Below are positions 31,768 to 44,040 of a stretch of DNA of 63,693 nucleotides, one piece after another; the first letter of the stretch is position 1, and each line of letters opens with the position of its first letter. The stretch covers positions 1 through 63,693 of the forward strand of contig CAMBEL010000006.1 in the NCBI GenBank assembly GCA_945865605.1, given 5' to 3'. The notes under the pieces were generated by a model. That model worked only from the letters and a program-made list of their open reading frames with translations, had not been told where the DNA came from and did no database searches. This stretch comes from Bifidobacterium breve (GTDB taxonomy: Bacteria; Actinomycetota; Acidimicrobiia; IMCC26256; JAENVU01). The translations under genes were made by a program, and so were the position numbers.

Positions 31768-32859
31768 GTGAGTATGGATTTCGCATTGTTCTACGAGATC
31801 CCGGTTCCGAAACCGTGGGGCCCGTCTAGCGAGTTCGATGCCTACCACAACACCATCGAGCAAGCGGTGCTTGGAGAACAAGCCGGTTTCCAGTCTTTCT
31901 GGACTGTCGAACACCACTTTCTCGACGAATACTCGCATTGCTCGGCACCTGACGCGCTCTATGGAGCGATCGCCGCCAAGACCACGACTTTACGAATTGG
32001 ACATGGCGTGCGCCTGCTTCCAAAGCCGTACAACCACCCCGTCAGGGCAGCCGAAGCCGCAGCGGTCGTCGACATCATTTCAAACGGAAGACTCGAGTTC
32101 GGCACTGGTAGATCTTCGACGCGCGCCGAGCTCGAAGGTTTCGGCGCAGATCCCGACCTAACCCGCGACCAGTGGGAAGAGGGTCTCCGAATGGTTGTTA
32201 AAGCATGGACGGACGACGAGTTCGAGTGGGATGGACCGACGTGGCAGGTTCCGAAACGCAACGTGCACCCCAAGCCAATCCAACAACCGCACCCTCCCCT
32301 GTGGGTGGCAACAAGCAGCCCCCCCAGCCACGTGATCGCTGGCGAACTAGGTCTCGGCTTGCTCTCGTTCACAATTGGCGTGCCACCCGAAGAACTCGCC
32401 GAACGCATCGGCGTATACCGCGACGCGCAAACGCGGATGAAGCCGATCGGAAAAGTCGCAAACACGAGGGCTGCAACCTTCACAATGGTGCATTGCGCAG
32501 AAACCACCGACAAGGCATTCGAAGAAGCGCGTGAATCTTTTGAGTGGTACGTACGGACCGCGCTTTGGCACATCGGAACGGTTGCAGAATGGCGCGAAGG
32601 AAAGCCGCTCGGCACATACGACTACGCGGAAATGCTCAAAGACCTAGACCTGAATCTCCTCACATTCGAATATCTCGTCGACTCCGGTGCGTGCGTGGTC
32701 GGCGATCCAAAGCGTTGCCTTGAAATCGCTTCGCGATACGACGCCGCGGATTGCGATCTTCTGTTGTGCCTGCTCAACCCCTACAAGATTCCGCACACCT
32801 CGGTTATGCGTTCAATCGAACTTCTCGGCGAGCACGTAATTCCCGCGCTGCGGGGTTGA
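31768..32859 (+). CDS. luciferase-like (LLM class) flavin-dependent monooxygenase
   Basis: 363 residues of the bacterial luciferase TIM-barrel family: FALFYEIPVPKPWG, GFQSFWTVEHHFLDEYSHCSAPDAL, RIGHGVRLLPKPYNHPVRAAEAAAVV, NGRLEFGTGRSSTRAELEGF and HPPLWVATSSP. The EHH-F motif and C-terminal length fit the long-chain alkanal/general LLM group that uses reduced FMN; some LLM relatives use F420H2, which this organism can make, and sequence alone does not decide. GTG 31768 follows AAGGAG with seven bases of spacing. Divergent from the SDR gene over 96 bases, where TACATT at 31721 could be a -10. Confidence 0.86.
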   Translation: MSMDFALFYEIPVPKPWGPSSEFDAYHNTIEQAVLGEQAGFQSFWTVEHHFLDEYSHCSAPDALYGAIAAKTTTLRIGHGVRLLPKPYNHPVRAAEAAAVVDIISNGRLEFGTGRSSTRAELEGFGADPDLTRDQWEEGLRMVVKAWTDDEFEWDGPTWQVPKRNVHPKPIQQPHPPLWVATSSPPSHVIAGELGLGLLSFTIGVPPEELAERIGVYRDAQTRMKPIGKVANTRAATFTMVHCAETTDKAFEEARESFEWYVRTALWHIGTVAEWREGKPLGTYDYAEMLKDLDLNLLTFEYLVDSGACVVGDPKRCLEIASRYDAADCDLLLCLLNPYKIPHTSVMRSIELLGEHVIPALRG

Positions 32860-32893
32860 CCGGGCTCGTTTTCACCATATGCCCAACTGGCAC

Positions 32894-32899
32894 TAGATT
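32894..32899 (+). promoter_or_regulatory. leaderless-type -10 element of glpX
   Basis: TAGATT, six bases, ATG 32906. TTCACC stands 17 bases upstream of the hexamer as a possible -35. Confidence 0.48.
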
Positions 32900-32905
32900 C
32901 CTCCG

Positions 32906-33898
32906 ATGGACACAACACCTCAACCCCCCGACCGTAACCTCGCGATGGATCTCGCCCGCGCCACAGAAGCTGCAGCCCTTGCAGGAGGCCGCTGGTTCGG
33001 CAGAGGCGATAAGAACGCCGCAGATGGCGCCGCCGTCGATGCAATGCGCCTCGTTCTCAATACCGTTCCAATGGATGGCATCGTCGTGATCGGAGAGGGC
33101 GAAAAGGACGATGCACCAATGCTCTTCAACGGCGAAGAGATCGGCGCTGGTGGACCGGCAGTCGATATTGCTGTCGACCCCATCGACGGCACAACTCTCA
33201 CATCGCTCGGCCGCAACAATGCGATTGCGGTAATCGCCGTGGCAGAACGCGGCACGATGTTTGACCCAGGTCCATGTGTGTACATGGACAAGATCGCAGT
33301 CGGTCCCGAAGCGGCGGATGTAATCGATTTAGATGCCCCAGTTCTCGCCAACTTGGAAGCCGTAGCGAAAGCGAAGGGCGAAAAAGTTCGTGACGTGACT
33401 GCGGTCATCCTCGACCGTCCCCGCCATGCTGAAATTATCCGAGAGTGCCGAGAAGCCGGCGCGCGCATCAGGCTCATTCCCGACGGCGATATCGCAGGAG
33501 CGATCTCTGTGGCGTGGCCAGACTCAGGAACCGACATCCTGTTTGGCGTCGGTGGCACACCAGAAGGCGTAACTGCGGCGTGCGCAATGCTCTGCCTCGG
33601 CGGAACCATCATCGGACGCCTGTGGCCAAGAAATGAAGACGAGCGCACACGCGCGCTAGACGCGGGTTACGACTTGAATCGCATCCTCACAACCACTGAC
33701 CTGGTATCGGGCGAAGAAGTTTTCTTCGCAGCTACGGGAATCTCCGACGGCGACTTGCTCAGAGGTGTCCGCTATCGAGGCGACGGTGCAACAACGGAGA
33801 GCCTCGTCATGCGTTCGAAGTCGGGCACAATTCGAACGATTAGATCCGAACACCGCTGGCAGAAACTAATGCGCTATTCCGCAGTGAAATTCGACTGA
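32906..33898 (+). CDS. glpX: class II fructose-1,6-bisphosphatase GlpX
   Basis: 330 residues with the GlpX metal and phosphate motifs [75 protein letters not shown] and [19 protein letters not shown]. It hydrolyses fructose-1,6-bisphosphate to fructose-6-phosphate in gluconeogenesis, and in Actinobacteria is often the only FBPase. Length is standard. It converges on the ATP synthase operon; the two share a hairpin between their stop codons. Confidence 0.95.
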   Translation: MDTTPQPPDRNLAMDLARATEAAALAGGRWFGRGDKNAADGAAVDAMRLVLNTVPMDGIVVIGEGEKDDAPMLFNGEEIGAGGPAVDIAVDPIDGTTLTSLGRNNAIAVIAVAERGTMFDPGPCVYMDKIAVGPEAADVIDLDAPVLANLEAVAKAKGEKVRDVTAVILDRPRHAEIIRECREAGARIRLIPDGDIAGAISVAWPDSGTDILFGVGGTPEGVTAACAMLCLGGTIIGRLWPRNEDERTRALDAGYDLNRILTTTDLVSGEEVFFAATGISDGDLLRGVRYRGDGATTESLVMRSKSGTIRTIRSEHRWQKLMRYSAVKFD

Positions 33899-33914
33899 CA
33901 TAGGGTCCACGGAA

Positions 33915-33950
33915 AACGCCGCTACCTGCATTGCGTGCAGGATGGGCGTT
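33915..33950 (-). terminator. hairpin terminator between glpX and the atp operon
   Basis: Outer stem AACGCC/GGCGTT and inner stem CCTGCA/TGCAGG around a five-base loop, lying in the 50 bases between convergent stops. On the minus strand the stem runs straight into GTTTTCC, a short U tract, so it best terminates the atp operon; it may also stop glpX transcripts. Confidence 0.65.
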
Positions 33951-34355
33951 AGCGGGACGCTGAAGCAGTTGCGCCAGCGACTTCGAGCCGTAGTTCAGCG
34001 CGCGCCAGGGCATCGATGGCCTCTGCATCCTCAGGGTCTGACCGCAACTTGTCAGTCGCCCTGTCCTTCGCTCTGCTGGCGCGTAGCGCGTCGACCTGAT
34101 CACTGAGCTCCGCTACATCCGAAAGCACCGTCACCCGATCGTTCGCAACTTCCACAAATCCACCGTGTACCGCTGCCACGACTTCGTTTGAATCGGCTAC
34201 CAGCACGCGGACTTTTGCTATTCCGAGAGCACCTACGAACGGAACGTGCCCCGGCAAGAATGCGATCTCGCCATCTGTCGTACGGCACACAACCATTTCA
34301 GCTTCCGCCTCGAAGAGAACCTTCTCCGGTGAGACGAACTGCACGGCGAACGGCA

Positions 34356-34356
<1 letters not shown>
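33949..34356 (-). CDS. atpC: ATP synthase F1 epsilon subunit
   Basis: 135 residues: N-terminal beta-sandwich (VQFVSPEKVLFEAEAEMVVCRTTDGEIAFLPGHVPFVGAL) and a C-terminal two-helix part rich in Asp/Arg/Ala. Epsilon couples the gamma stalk and can inhibit ATP hydrolysis. Its ATG overlaps the atpD stop by one base (TGATG). It is the last gene of the operon and ends within the terminator hairpin. Confidence 0.94.
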
Positions 34357-36751
<2,395 letters not shown>

Positions 36752-36823
36752 CTCAAATCTCCGTTCTCGGAACGATTGAGGCCCTATAAGGGCCTTGAAC
36801 GTGCCGAGAATGCTGGGGGTGGG

Positions 36824-38461
36824 TCATTCGGTGTCGAGGGTCTTTGCGGACGCTGCAACGCCTGGTGCTTCGGCCTCTGGATCCAACTCCGGCAACCCAC
36901 CATCCGAACTATCGCCCGTCTTCTCCGTCGTACCCACATCTACACCGTGGGTCGCCACGAACTGCATCTTCACATCATCGACTGCTTGGCGGAACTTCTC
37001 TTCATCAGGCATTTCGCCAGTGTCACGGATGTGTCCAAGCAAATCTGCGTGGCGCGTGCGGAACGACTCGAGCAGTTCGGCCTCGAATGGTTTCACCTGT
37101 TCTACGGGCAAGTCGTCGAGCAATCCCTTCGTCCCACAATAGATCGAAACCACTTGCTCTTCGACTGGCATTGGAGAGTTGAGGTTCTGCTTGAGCAGTT
37201 CGACGAGGCGATATCCGCGCTCCAACTGCGACTTCGACGTTGCGTCGAGTTCGGAACCGAAAGTGGCGAACGCCTCGAGGTCACGGAACTGAGCAAGGTC
37301 AAGTTTAAGAGTTCCCGACACGCCCTTCATAGCCTTCACCTGTGCCGCGCCACCTACACGAGACACCGAGATACCTACGTCTACCGCAGGGCGCACACCC
37401 GACTTGAAGAGATCGTCTTGCAAATAGATCTGACCGTCGGTGATTGAGATCACGTTTGTCGGAATGTAGGCAGACACGTCGCCTGCCTTCGTCTCAATGA
37501 TCGGAAGCGCCGTCAAGGATCCCGCACCCAGTTCATCCGACAACTTGGCCGCACGCTCGAGTAGACGGCTGTGCAGATAGAACACATCGCCAGGGTAAGC
37601 CTCACGGCCCGGCGGGCGACGTAGCAACAACGCGAGTTGTCGATAGGACTCAGCCTGCTTCGAAAGGTCGTCGTACACGATCAACGCTGCTTCGCCATTG
37701 TCCATCCAGTGCTGACCCATCGCGCAACCTGCGTACGGTGCCAGGTACTTGAACACAGCTCCGTCGCCCGCTGGCGCGTTCACAACAACCGTGTAATCCA
37801 TCGCGCCGCGACTGGTCAGTGTCGCAACAGTCTGCGCGACCGACGATGCCTTTTGCCCGATGGCCACATAGATGCACTTCACACCCTGGCCGCGCTGGTT
37901 AAGGATCGTGTCGATCGCCACCGTCGTCTTGCCGGTCTTGCGGTCACCAATAATCAACTCGCGCTGTCCCCGACCAACAGGAGTCATGGCGTCGATAGCC
38001 TTGATGCCGGTCTGCAGTGGTTCATGTACGGGCTTGCGGCCGATGATGCCGGGAGCTTGCACTTCCATCCGACGAACTGTCTCAGCAGCGATTGGGCCCT
38101 TCCCGTCAATCGCCTGACCCAGCGCGTTGACCACACGCCCAATAAGTCCGTCACCGACAGGAACCGAGAGGATGCGGCCCGTGGCCTTCACGGAGTGGCC
38201 TTCTTCGACGCCATCGTCCCTGCCAAGAACAACCGCGCCGATAGACGCCTCGTCGAGGTTAAGAGCCAACCCGAGCATTCCCCCCTCGAACTCAAGCAGT
38301 TCGTTTACTGCTGTATCCGGCAAACCCGAAACGCGCGCAACGCCATCGCCGACCTCGAGCACACGCCCGACCTGTTCCTGAGCAAGGCTCGGCGAGAAAC
38401 TCCCTACATGAGTTCGCAGTGCAGCCGCGATCTCGTCGGCACTAATCGTTAGCTCTGCCAT
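36824..38461 (-). CDS. atpA: ATP synthase F1 alpha subunit
   Basis: 545 residues. Nucleotide-binding [54 protein letters not shown] and [14 protein letters not shown] are present, with the N-terminal beta-barrel [17 protein letters not shown]. Alpha holds the regulatory nucleotide sites. I use ATG 38461, preceded by GGGGAG, not the ORF track's 38518. The C-terminus carries an extra acidic Gly/Pro/Ser tail of about 40 residues ([20 protein letters not shown]), longer than in E. coli but as seen in some Actinobacteria. Confidence 0.96.
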   Translation of the reverse strand: MAELTISADEIAAALRTHVGSFSPSLAQEQVGRVLEVGDGVARVSGLPDTAVNELLEFEGGMLGLALNLDEASIGAVVLGRDDGVEEGHSVKATGRILSVPVGDGLIGRVVNALGQAIDGKGPIAAETVRRMEVQAPGIIGRKPVHEPLQTGIKAIDAMTPVGRGQRELIIGDRKTGKTTVAIDTILNQRGQGVKCIYVAIGQKASSVAQTVATLTSRGAMDYTVVVNAPAGDGAVFKYLAPYAGCAMGQHWMDNGEAALIVYDDLSKQAESYRQLALLLRRPPGREAYPGDVFYLHSRLLERAAKLSDELGAGSLTALPIIETKAGDVSAYIPTNVISITDGQIYLQDDLFKSGVRPAVDVGISVSRVGGAAQVKAMKGVSGTLKLDLAQFRDLEAFATFGSELDATSKSQLERGYRLVELLKQNLNSPMPVEEQVVSIYCGTKGLLDDLPVEQVKPFEAELLESFRTRHADLLGHIRDTGEMPDEEKFRQAVDDVKMQFVATHGVDVGTTEKTGDSSDGGLPELDPEAEAPGVAASAKTLDTE

Positions 38462-38526
38462 CAGAGCATCTCCCCTGTGTTGGTGTCGATGGGCAAATTT
38501 CTGCCATGAATCGCGCACGTTGACAT

Positions 38527-39054
38527 TTAAAGTTGCTCCCTAAGTTGATCCAACCTGTGGCGAACCGTTCCATCTATCACGGTGTCACCAATGCGGCTAA
38601 CGACTCCGCCAAGCACACTTGGGTCGACGATCACCCTGACTTCTACGCGCTTGCCGGTCGCCTGCGATAGAGCAGCCGCGAGCCGACTTATCTGACTTTC
38701 GTCGAGCGCGAGGGCACTACGAACCTCAGCAACTTCGTGCTGTCGTTCGGCCGCGGCTTTCTCTACGAACGCCGTCACGATCTCGGGTAGGTCGGCAGAG
38801 TGACCCGCCGCGACCATCATTCCCACGAGAGCCGTGCTCAACTGGACCGCCTTTCCTTCCATCAACTCTTCGATAACCGCCAGGCGACGATCGACGGGGA
38901 GGGAAGGATCCGTCAGTGCCAATCGCAAGTCATCCGATCCTTCGAGCGTGCGCGCGAAGCGAAACAAGTCGTCCTCGACGTACGCAAGACAGCCTTCGGC
39001 GCTAGCGATCATTAATAGTGAGTCAGCGAATGCATCGCTTTGAGCGTTAGGCAT
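38527..39054 (-). CDS. atpH: ATP synthase F1 delta subunit (OSCP)
   Basis: 175 residues. N-terminal helix bundle and the C-terminal signature [36 protein letters not shown] identify delta, the peripheral-stalk cap on alpha3beta3. Unlike in Mycobacterium, where b and delta are fused in one chain, here atpF and atpH are separate. GGAG stands five bases before ATG 39054. Confidence 0.94.
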   Translation of the reverse strand: MPNAQSDAFADSLLMIASAEGCLAYVEDDLFRFARTLEGSDDLRLALTDPSLPVDRRLAVIEELMEGKAVQLSTALVGMMVAAGHSADLPEIVTAFVEKAAAERQHEVAEVRSALALDESQISRLAAALSQATGKRVEVRVIVDPSVLGGVVSRIGDTVIDGTVRHRLDQLREQL

Positions 39055-39102
39055 TCCCGCTCCACCATTTGCGGATCGACTTGCGGATCGACATGACGAA
39101 AA

Positions 39103-39660
39103 TCACTTCTGTGTGCTCGCTACTTCATTTATGTAACTCTCGATGAGCGCTATCTGTGTGTCGCGATCGAGGTTGCGCTCAACGATTCGTTGTGCCAATT
39201 CAATAGACAGATCGGCAAGGCGAGCCTGAAGATCGACCATCGCCCTTTCGGTTGCCTGGCGAATGTCTTCCTGTGCGCGGGTGCGCAGATCAGCAGCATC
39301 GGCTTCTGCCCTAGCGATCAACTCGCGTCGTACGTCGTCAGCCGCTTGGCGCGCCTCGTCGATAATGCGACCGGCATCCCCACGTGCATCTGCAAGTTGT
39401 TGCTTGTAAGTCTCTAGAGACGATTCCGCTTCAACGCGTGCACCCTCGGCAGCATCTAAGTCAGCACGAATCTTCGCTTCTCTGTCGGAAAGTGACTTGC
39501 TAATTGCAGGCCATGCCTTCCATGCCAAGACAGCGAATACCAAGACGAACGCAACGACCGACCAGACGATCTCAGTCGTCTCAGGAAGGATGGGGTTACT
39601 CGCCTTTACTCCATCGTTGGCATTCTCGCTCACAAGCAACGCTGCGAATACAACGTTCAT
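39103..39660 (-). CDS. atpF: ATP synthase Fo b subunit
   Basis: 185 residues: one N-terminal membrane helix (about residues 30-50, IVWSVVAFVLVFAVLAWKAW) followed by a long charged helix (KIRADLDAAEGARVEAESSLETYKQQLADAR) that dimerises as the peripheral stalk. I chose ATG 39660; GTG 39669, right after the atpE stop, is nearly as good. A 48-base gap separates it from atpH. Confidence 0.93.
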   Translation of the reverse strand: MNVVFAALLVSENANDGVKASNPILPETTEIVWSVVAFVLVFAVLAWKAWPAISKSLSDREAKIRADLDAAEGARVEAESSLETYKQQLADARGDAGRIIDEARQAADDVRRELIARAEADAADLRTRAQEDIRQATERAMVDLQARLADLSIELAQRIVERNLDRDTQIALIESYINEVASTQK

Positions 39661-39669
39661 CGCGGGCAC

Positions 39670-39942
<273 letters not shown>

Positions 39943-40704
39943 CTAGTGGTCGGGGTGAATTGAATCGGCGATGTACACCGCTGTTAGCAAAGTGAAGATA
40001 TAAGCCTGCAGAAAGCCCACCAGCAGTTCGAACCCTGTAACGCCAACGTTCAAGAGGAATGGCCCGATTGCAATAATCGGAGCATTCTCAAGTGCGTACG
40101 CGGTAAGCAAGGCGAGAGCGGTAAGCAAGATGTGTCCGGCCATCATGTTGGCAAGGAGTCGAACAGCCAACGAGAACGGGCGCACGATAACGATCTGCAC
40201 CAACTCAATAGGCGTTACGAGAATGTAGAGAGCCTTCGGCACTCCGGCAGGAAAGAGGTGCCCAGTCAAGTACCGGTACCCGTTGTGGCGGAACCCAAGG
40301 TACCAGTAAATGAAGTACGTCTGAAGAGCCAAATACAACGGAATCGCAAAGCGAGCTGTTGGCGGGAACTGAATGAAGGGAACAATTTCCCAGAAGTTCA
40401 GGAAGAGAATGAACAAGAACAGGGATCCAAGGAACGGCGTGAAACGACCCGCATCCTTACCAACGACATCGCGCGTAATGCCGTGATCAATGAACTCGAA
40501 GGTCATTTCCAGAATGCTCTGCAACTTCGTCGGGATGAGTCGCATCCGACGCGACCCACCTACAAAAATCAGCAGGATCATCACCGACGAAATCAGGACA
40601 AGCAGGCTCGTCTTATTGATCTCGTATGCCGTATCTCCAAAGAAGAGGCCCTTCCAACGGAAGAGCTCGTCGATATGCGGGAATTCAAACGCGGCGAGTA
40701 GCAA
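39943..40704 (-). CDS. atpB: ATP synthase Fo a subunit
   Basis: 253 residues with five or six membrane helices. The essential Arg lies in PFSLAVRLLANMMAGH, and the late helix FLQAYIFTLLTAVYIADSIH has the conserved Gln. It forms the proton half-channels next to the c ring. The start is TTG 40704 with AGGAG six bases upstream; no ATG fits better because the first would cut the N-terminal helix. It follows the AtpI-like gene by three bases. Confidence 0.94.
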   Translation of the reverse strand: MLLAAFEFPHIDELFRWKGLFFGDTAYEINKTSLLVLISSVMILLIFVGGSRRMRLIPTKLQSILEMTFEFIDHGITRDVVGKDAGRFTPFLGSLFLFILFLNFWEIVPFIQFPPTARFAIPLYLALQTYFIYWYLGFRHNGYRYLTGHLFPAGVPKALYILVTPIELVQIVIVRPFSLAVRLLANMMAGHILLTALALLTAYALENAPIIAIGPFLLNVGVTGFELLVGFLQAYIFTLLTAVYIADSIHPDH

Positions 40705-40707
40705 GCC

Positions 40708-41151
40708 CTACTCCTCTTCCGATCGCCCAATGACGCCAGGCTTAAGGCCGGGCGCACCAAGGGTGAGACTGACGTAACGGGTCTCCCAAATTAGAAGCCC
40801 AAGATGCGTCACGGCGATCGTCAAAACGAGCACCACTGCATCGATGAAGTTGACTTGAGCCAGTGCGAACACGAGCGCAGTCAGGACTACTAGACGCGCC
40901 AGAAAACCGCCTAGAACTGCGGCCTGCACAGCGCTTGGGGACTTCAAAGCGGCCCATGCGATGAGGCGTGCTGACACCAAGAAATTCATCGCAACGATTA
41001 CAAGACCAATGCCTGCCGATATAACCGCTCCTGGACCTCCGTAAATACCTGCAGCGATGAGTATCGCGGGCGCGACATAGACAGCGTGCCGGGCCAGTTG
41101 GGCCGCAATTGCACTCTCGTGTGCAACCGGTGGAGACATCGAAGTTGCCAT
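40708..41151 (-). CDS. AtpI-like small membrane protein
   Basis: 147 residues, four predicted membrane helices (AVYVAPAILIAAGIYGG, ISAGIGLVIVAMNFLVSA, VLGGFLARLVVLTALVFAL, FIDAVVLVLTIAVTHLGLLI). Its position before atpB and general pattern fit the AtpI / Rv1303 type, which helps to assemble the c ring or aids Mg2+ supply, but similarity is weak at sequence level. I use ATG 41151, overlapping the previous stop by one base (TGATG); the ORF track's 41253 start would run deep into the previous gene. Confidence 0.72.
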   Translation of the reverse strand: MATSMSPPVAHESAIAAQLARHAVYVAPAILIAAGIYGGPGAVISAGIGLVIVAMNFLVSARLIAWAALKSPSAVQAAVLGGFLARLVVLTALVFALAQVNFIDAVVLVLTIAVTHLGLLIWETRYVSLTLGAPGLKPGVIGRSEEE

Positions 41152-41411
41152 CACTGGCCTCGCCTCATCCACGGCTTCCCTTCGTTCTCGCGTGCCATCG
41201 ATTGCTGGTATCGAAAGTAGAAGGTCGCGAAGGATCCGACCAAACCGAAGCAAGCGAAGATAACCAAAAAGACCGCGTCAAACCCGAAAACCGAATCGAG
41301 GACCCAGCCGATGAGTCCAAGGACGACAGGGCCAGCCGCGAACTCAGCCGCTTGGCTGAATCCATCACTCCCACCTCGCTGTGTTTTGCGCCTGAGGGCA
41401 TAGCCGCGCAC
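41151..41411 (-). CDS. AtpZ-like small membrane protein
   Basis: 86 residues with two membrane helices. The stretch GPVVLGLIGWVLDSVFG plus FGLVGSFATFYFRY fits the AtpZ/ATPase_gene1 pattern (PF09527) found at the head of atp operons, where it is thought to act with AtpI as a Mg2+/Ca2+ transporter or assembly factor. The start is GTG 41411 behind AGGAGG with five bases of spacing. First gene of the atp operon. Confidence 0.75.
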   Translation of the reverse strand: MRGYALRRKTQRGGSDGFSQAAEFAAGPVVLGLIGWVLDSVFGFDAVFLVIFACFGLVGSFATFYFRYQQSMARENEGKPWMRRGQ

Positions 41412-41463
41412 CTATGCCTCCTGGCTTTCTAGGTAAGACGCCGTTGCTTGTGAACCGTTTCTC

Positions 41464-41493
41464 AAACTACAGGCGGCTTATCGCTAACTGCAA
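41464..41493 (-). promoter_or_regulatory. putative atp operon promoter
   Basis: On the minus strand TTGCAG and TAGTTT are 18 bases apart, about 55 bases ahead of the GTG of the AtpZ-like gene, which has a strong Shine-Dalgarno sequence. This fits a normal leadered transcript, unlike many other genes here. Confidence 0.4.
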
Positions 41494-41511
41494 CTTGTAG
41501 CCCATCGGGAT

Positions 41512-42720
41512 TTAGCCGCTACGACGCCTCTTGTCGAGGTCAACAACTCCTGAATCCGCGTCAGGTGCCGCATGCGTTGCCTGCTCTGCGAGCTCGTCTG
41601 CGCGCTCCTCTTCTCGGAGCAGCGCTAACGCCTGCTTTTTACCAGGATAGAAGAATGCATACAACAGCAATGCCAACGCCATAACTCCGAATGGCACGAG
41701 CGCATTGCCTTCATTGGTATAGGCAGGAATCAGCGCCAAGCCTGAGAGCAGCGCCGTCCAGAGCCACAAAATAACGACGGTCCGGCGTGGTCCATGCCCC
41801 AGACGCATTAGCCGGTGATGAAGGTGATCCTTGTCTGCCACGGCAAAGGACCGCCGCTGTGCCATACGACGCACGAATGAGAACGCCGTGTCGACGATCG
41901 GTACGCCGAGAATGACGATGGGAATGAATAACGGAGCAAAGAAAAAGTATGTGGAACCCGTGTACTGATAGTCGGCACGTCCCCCAATAGTGATCGTCGT
42001 GGTCGCTAACAGCAGGCCGAGAAATAATGCCCCTTCATCGCCCATCATGATTCGACCTGGGCTGAAGTTGAACGGAAGAAAGCCTGCGCAGATTCCTACA
42101 GCGATGATTGCGATCAGAGGCGCGATGTTCGAACCTTCGAGGAAGCCTTCCTTGAATAGGCGATCCGAGTAAAGGAACAATGCTGTGCCGGCAATGATCA
42201 CAGTGCCGGCTGCGAGGCCGTCGAGGCCATCGATCAAGTTGATGGCGTTCGCGAATAACACGACGACAATCACCGTGACCAAAGGAGCAACGTCAGCCGA
42301 CAGAACGATCGTTTCCGCTCCAGCGAATGGAACACGGAAAAACACCATTGACACACCGAATAGGGAGAGCAGGCTCCCCGCCAACACCATGCCAGCGAGC
42401 TTCGCCGGTGGTGACACGTCACGTAAATCGTCTAGGGCTCCGACAGCGAACATCACCCCTGCACCAAGCATGACGCCAGCGGGCTCCGAGGAACCGTTGA
42501 ACATCTCATTGAATTGCGGTAATTGTGAAGCGACGGCCATCGCTGACAAGAAGCCAACAAACATTGCGGCTCCACCGATGTTTGGCATCGGGACCGTGTG
42601 CACGCCGCGCGGACTCGGTGGCACCACCGCGCCGACCCTGAACGCTAAACGGCGCACCAAAGGTGTCATCGCGAACGTGACGAGCACCGCTACCGCAAGG
42701 ACTATCGCGTAACCGCCCAA
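41512..42720 (-). CDS. wecA: UDP-GlcNAc:undecaprenyl-phosphate GlcNAc-1-phosphate transferase (WecA/TagO type)
   Basis: 402 residues with about ten membrane helices and the MraY/WecA signature: PNIGGAAMF, GALDDLRDVSPPAKL, NAINLIDGLDGLAAG, GFLPFNFSPGRIMMGDEGALFLG and the cytoplasmic DKDHLHHRLMRLGHGPRR. It links GlcNAc-1-phosphate to undecaprenyl or decaprenyl phosphate, the first lipid-linked step of linker glycans and O-antigens, so it can start the polymers built by both sugar loci. The start TTG 42720 keeps the first membrane helix. wecA next to the atp operon is the mycobacterial order (Rv1302-Rv1303-atpB). Confidence 0.92.
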   Translation of the reverse strand: MGGYAIVLAVAVLVTFAMTPLVRRLAFRVGAVVPPSPRGVHTVPMPNIGGAAMFVGFLSAMAVASQLPQFNEMFNGSSEPAGVMLGAGVMFAVGALDDLRDVSPPAKLAGMVLAGSLLSLFGVSMVFFRVPFAGAETIVLSADVAPLVTVIVVVLFANAINLIDGLDGLAAGTVIIAGTALFLYSDRLFKEGFLEGSNIAPLIAIIAVGICAGFLPFNFSPGRIMMGDEGALFLGLLLATTTITIGGRADYQYTGSTYFFFAPLFIPIVILGVPIVDTAFSFVRRMAQRRSFAVADKDHLHHRLMRLGHGPRRTVVILWLWTALLSGLALIPAYTNEGNALVPFGVMALALLLYAFFYPGKKQALALLREEERADELAEQATHAAPDADSGVVDLDKRRRSG

Positions 42721-42726
42721 GTGCCG

Positions 42727-43989
42727 CTAAACCGTGGAAAGTTCGGGATACGGCACGAACTTCGAACAGAGGTTGTTGACCGCCTCCTTCACTTCCGCCG
42801 CGACGTGCGCATCATCGACGGAGCGCAAGGTCACGGCAATAAGCCGCGCGATCTCGGCCATCTCGCGGTCCCCCATGCCAGTCGTTGTGACGGCAGCCGT
42901 TCCAAGTCTCAGCCCACTCGTCGTAAACGGCTTCTCTGGATCGTTGGGAATCGCGTTCTTGTTGCAAGTGATTCCCGCGACATCTAACGCCTCCTGCGCG
43001 ACCTTCCCTGTCACTCCGAATGGGCGCAGGTCGACCAACATCAAGTGGTTATCGGTACCACCCGACACAATTCGAAATCCCTCCGCTGCTAGCCCACCCG
43101 CTAATGCTTGTGCATTGCTAACTATTGACGCCGCATAATCGCGAAATTGGGGCATCGACGCGAGGCCAAATGCCACAGCTTTCGCGGCAACAACGTGCAT
43201 TAGCGGCCCACCTTGGAGACCCGGGAAAACCGCCTTATCAATTGCCGCGGCGTACTCCTCGCGACAGAGAATTGTTCCGCCGCGCGGTCCGCGCAGTGTC
43301 TTATGCGTCGTGAAAGTGACGACATCAGCGAACGGCACCGGCGAGGGATGAGCTCCACCGGCGATGAGGCCCGCGATATGGGCAGCGTCAACGATCAGCA
43401 AAGCGCCAACTTCGTCGGCGATGGACCGAAACGCAGCGAAGTCAATGATCCGCGAATACGCGGTAGCGCCAGCGATGATCGCTTTGGGGGGTTCGGCACG
43501 AGCCAAATCGCGTATCGCGTCGTAGTCGAGCGTCTCGGTCTCTGCGTCCACGCCGTAACCGGTGAAATCGTAGTTCCGGCCGCTGAAGTTCACGGGCGAA
43601 CCATGTGTCAGGTGGCCACCCTGGTCGAGCCTCATGCCCATGACCTTGTCGCCTGGCTGCAGCAAAGCTAAAAACACGGCGACGTTGGCGTTCGCTCCAG
43701 AGTGGGGTTGCACATTGGCGTGGTCCGCGCCGAATAACGAACATGCGCGGTCGCGAGCGAGATCCTCTGCCTCATCAACGAAGATATTTCCGCCGTAGTA
43801 CCGCTTGCCGGGGTAACCCTCGGAATATTTGTTGGTAAGGACTGAGCCCTGTGCAGCAAGAACCACAGGCGATGTGAAATTCTCGGACGCGATCAACTGC
43901 AGCGTGGTGTTTTGGCGCTCTACCTCGCGCTGGATGATTCCTGCGATTACGGGGTCTTGTGATTCGAGTGCGTCGAAGCCGTCCGGCAT
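42727..43989 (-). CDS. glyA: serine hydroxymethyltransferase
   Basis: 420 residues: [36 protein letters not shown] at the N-terminus, the PLP lysine in [28 protein letters not shown] near the C-terminus. It interconverts serine and glycine with tetrahydrofolate and supplies C1 units. ATG 43989 is preceded by AGGAG with five bases of spacing; the ORF track's 44010 adds seven residues. It lies six bases before wecA. Confidence 0.96.
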   Translation of the reverse strand: MPDGFDALESQDPVIAGIIQREVERQNTTLQLIASENFTSPVVLAAQGSVLTNKYSEGYPGKRYYGGNIFVDEAEDLARDRACSLFGADHANVQPHSGANANVAVFLALLQPGDKVMGMRLDQGGHLTHGSPVNFSGRNYDFTGYGVDAETETLDYDAIRDLARAEPPKAIIAGATAYSRIIDFAAFRSIADEVGALLIVDAAHIAGLIAGGAHPSPVPFADVVTFTTHKTLRGPRGGTILCREEYAAAIDKAVFPGLQGGPLMHVVAAKAVAFGLASMPQFRDYAASIVSNAQALAGGLAAEGFRIVSGGTDNHLMLVDLRPFGVTGKVAQEALDVAGITCNKNAIPNDPEKPFTTSGLRLGTAAVTTTGMGDREMAEIARLIAVTLRSVDDAHVAAEVKEAVNNLCSKFVPYPELSTV

Positions 43990-44040
43990 CGTGGCTCCTG
44001 ATCGGTCCAACTGATAGGGAAACTGACGTGCAACCCCATG

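Noticed and set aside
32920-33648. 242-aa minus-strand ORF opposite glpX
   Set aside because: Composition typical of a complementary-strand shadow; glpX motifs are intact on the plus strand.
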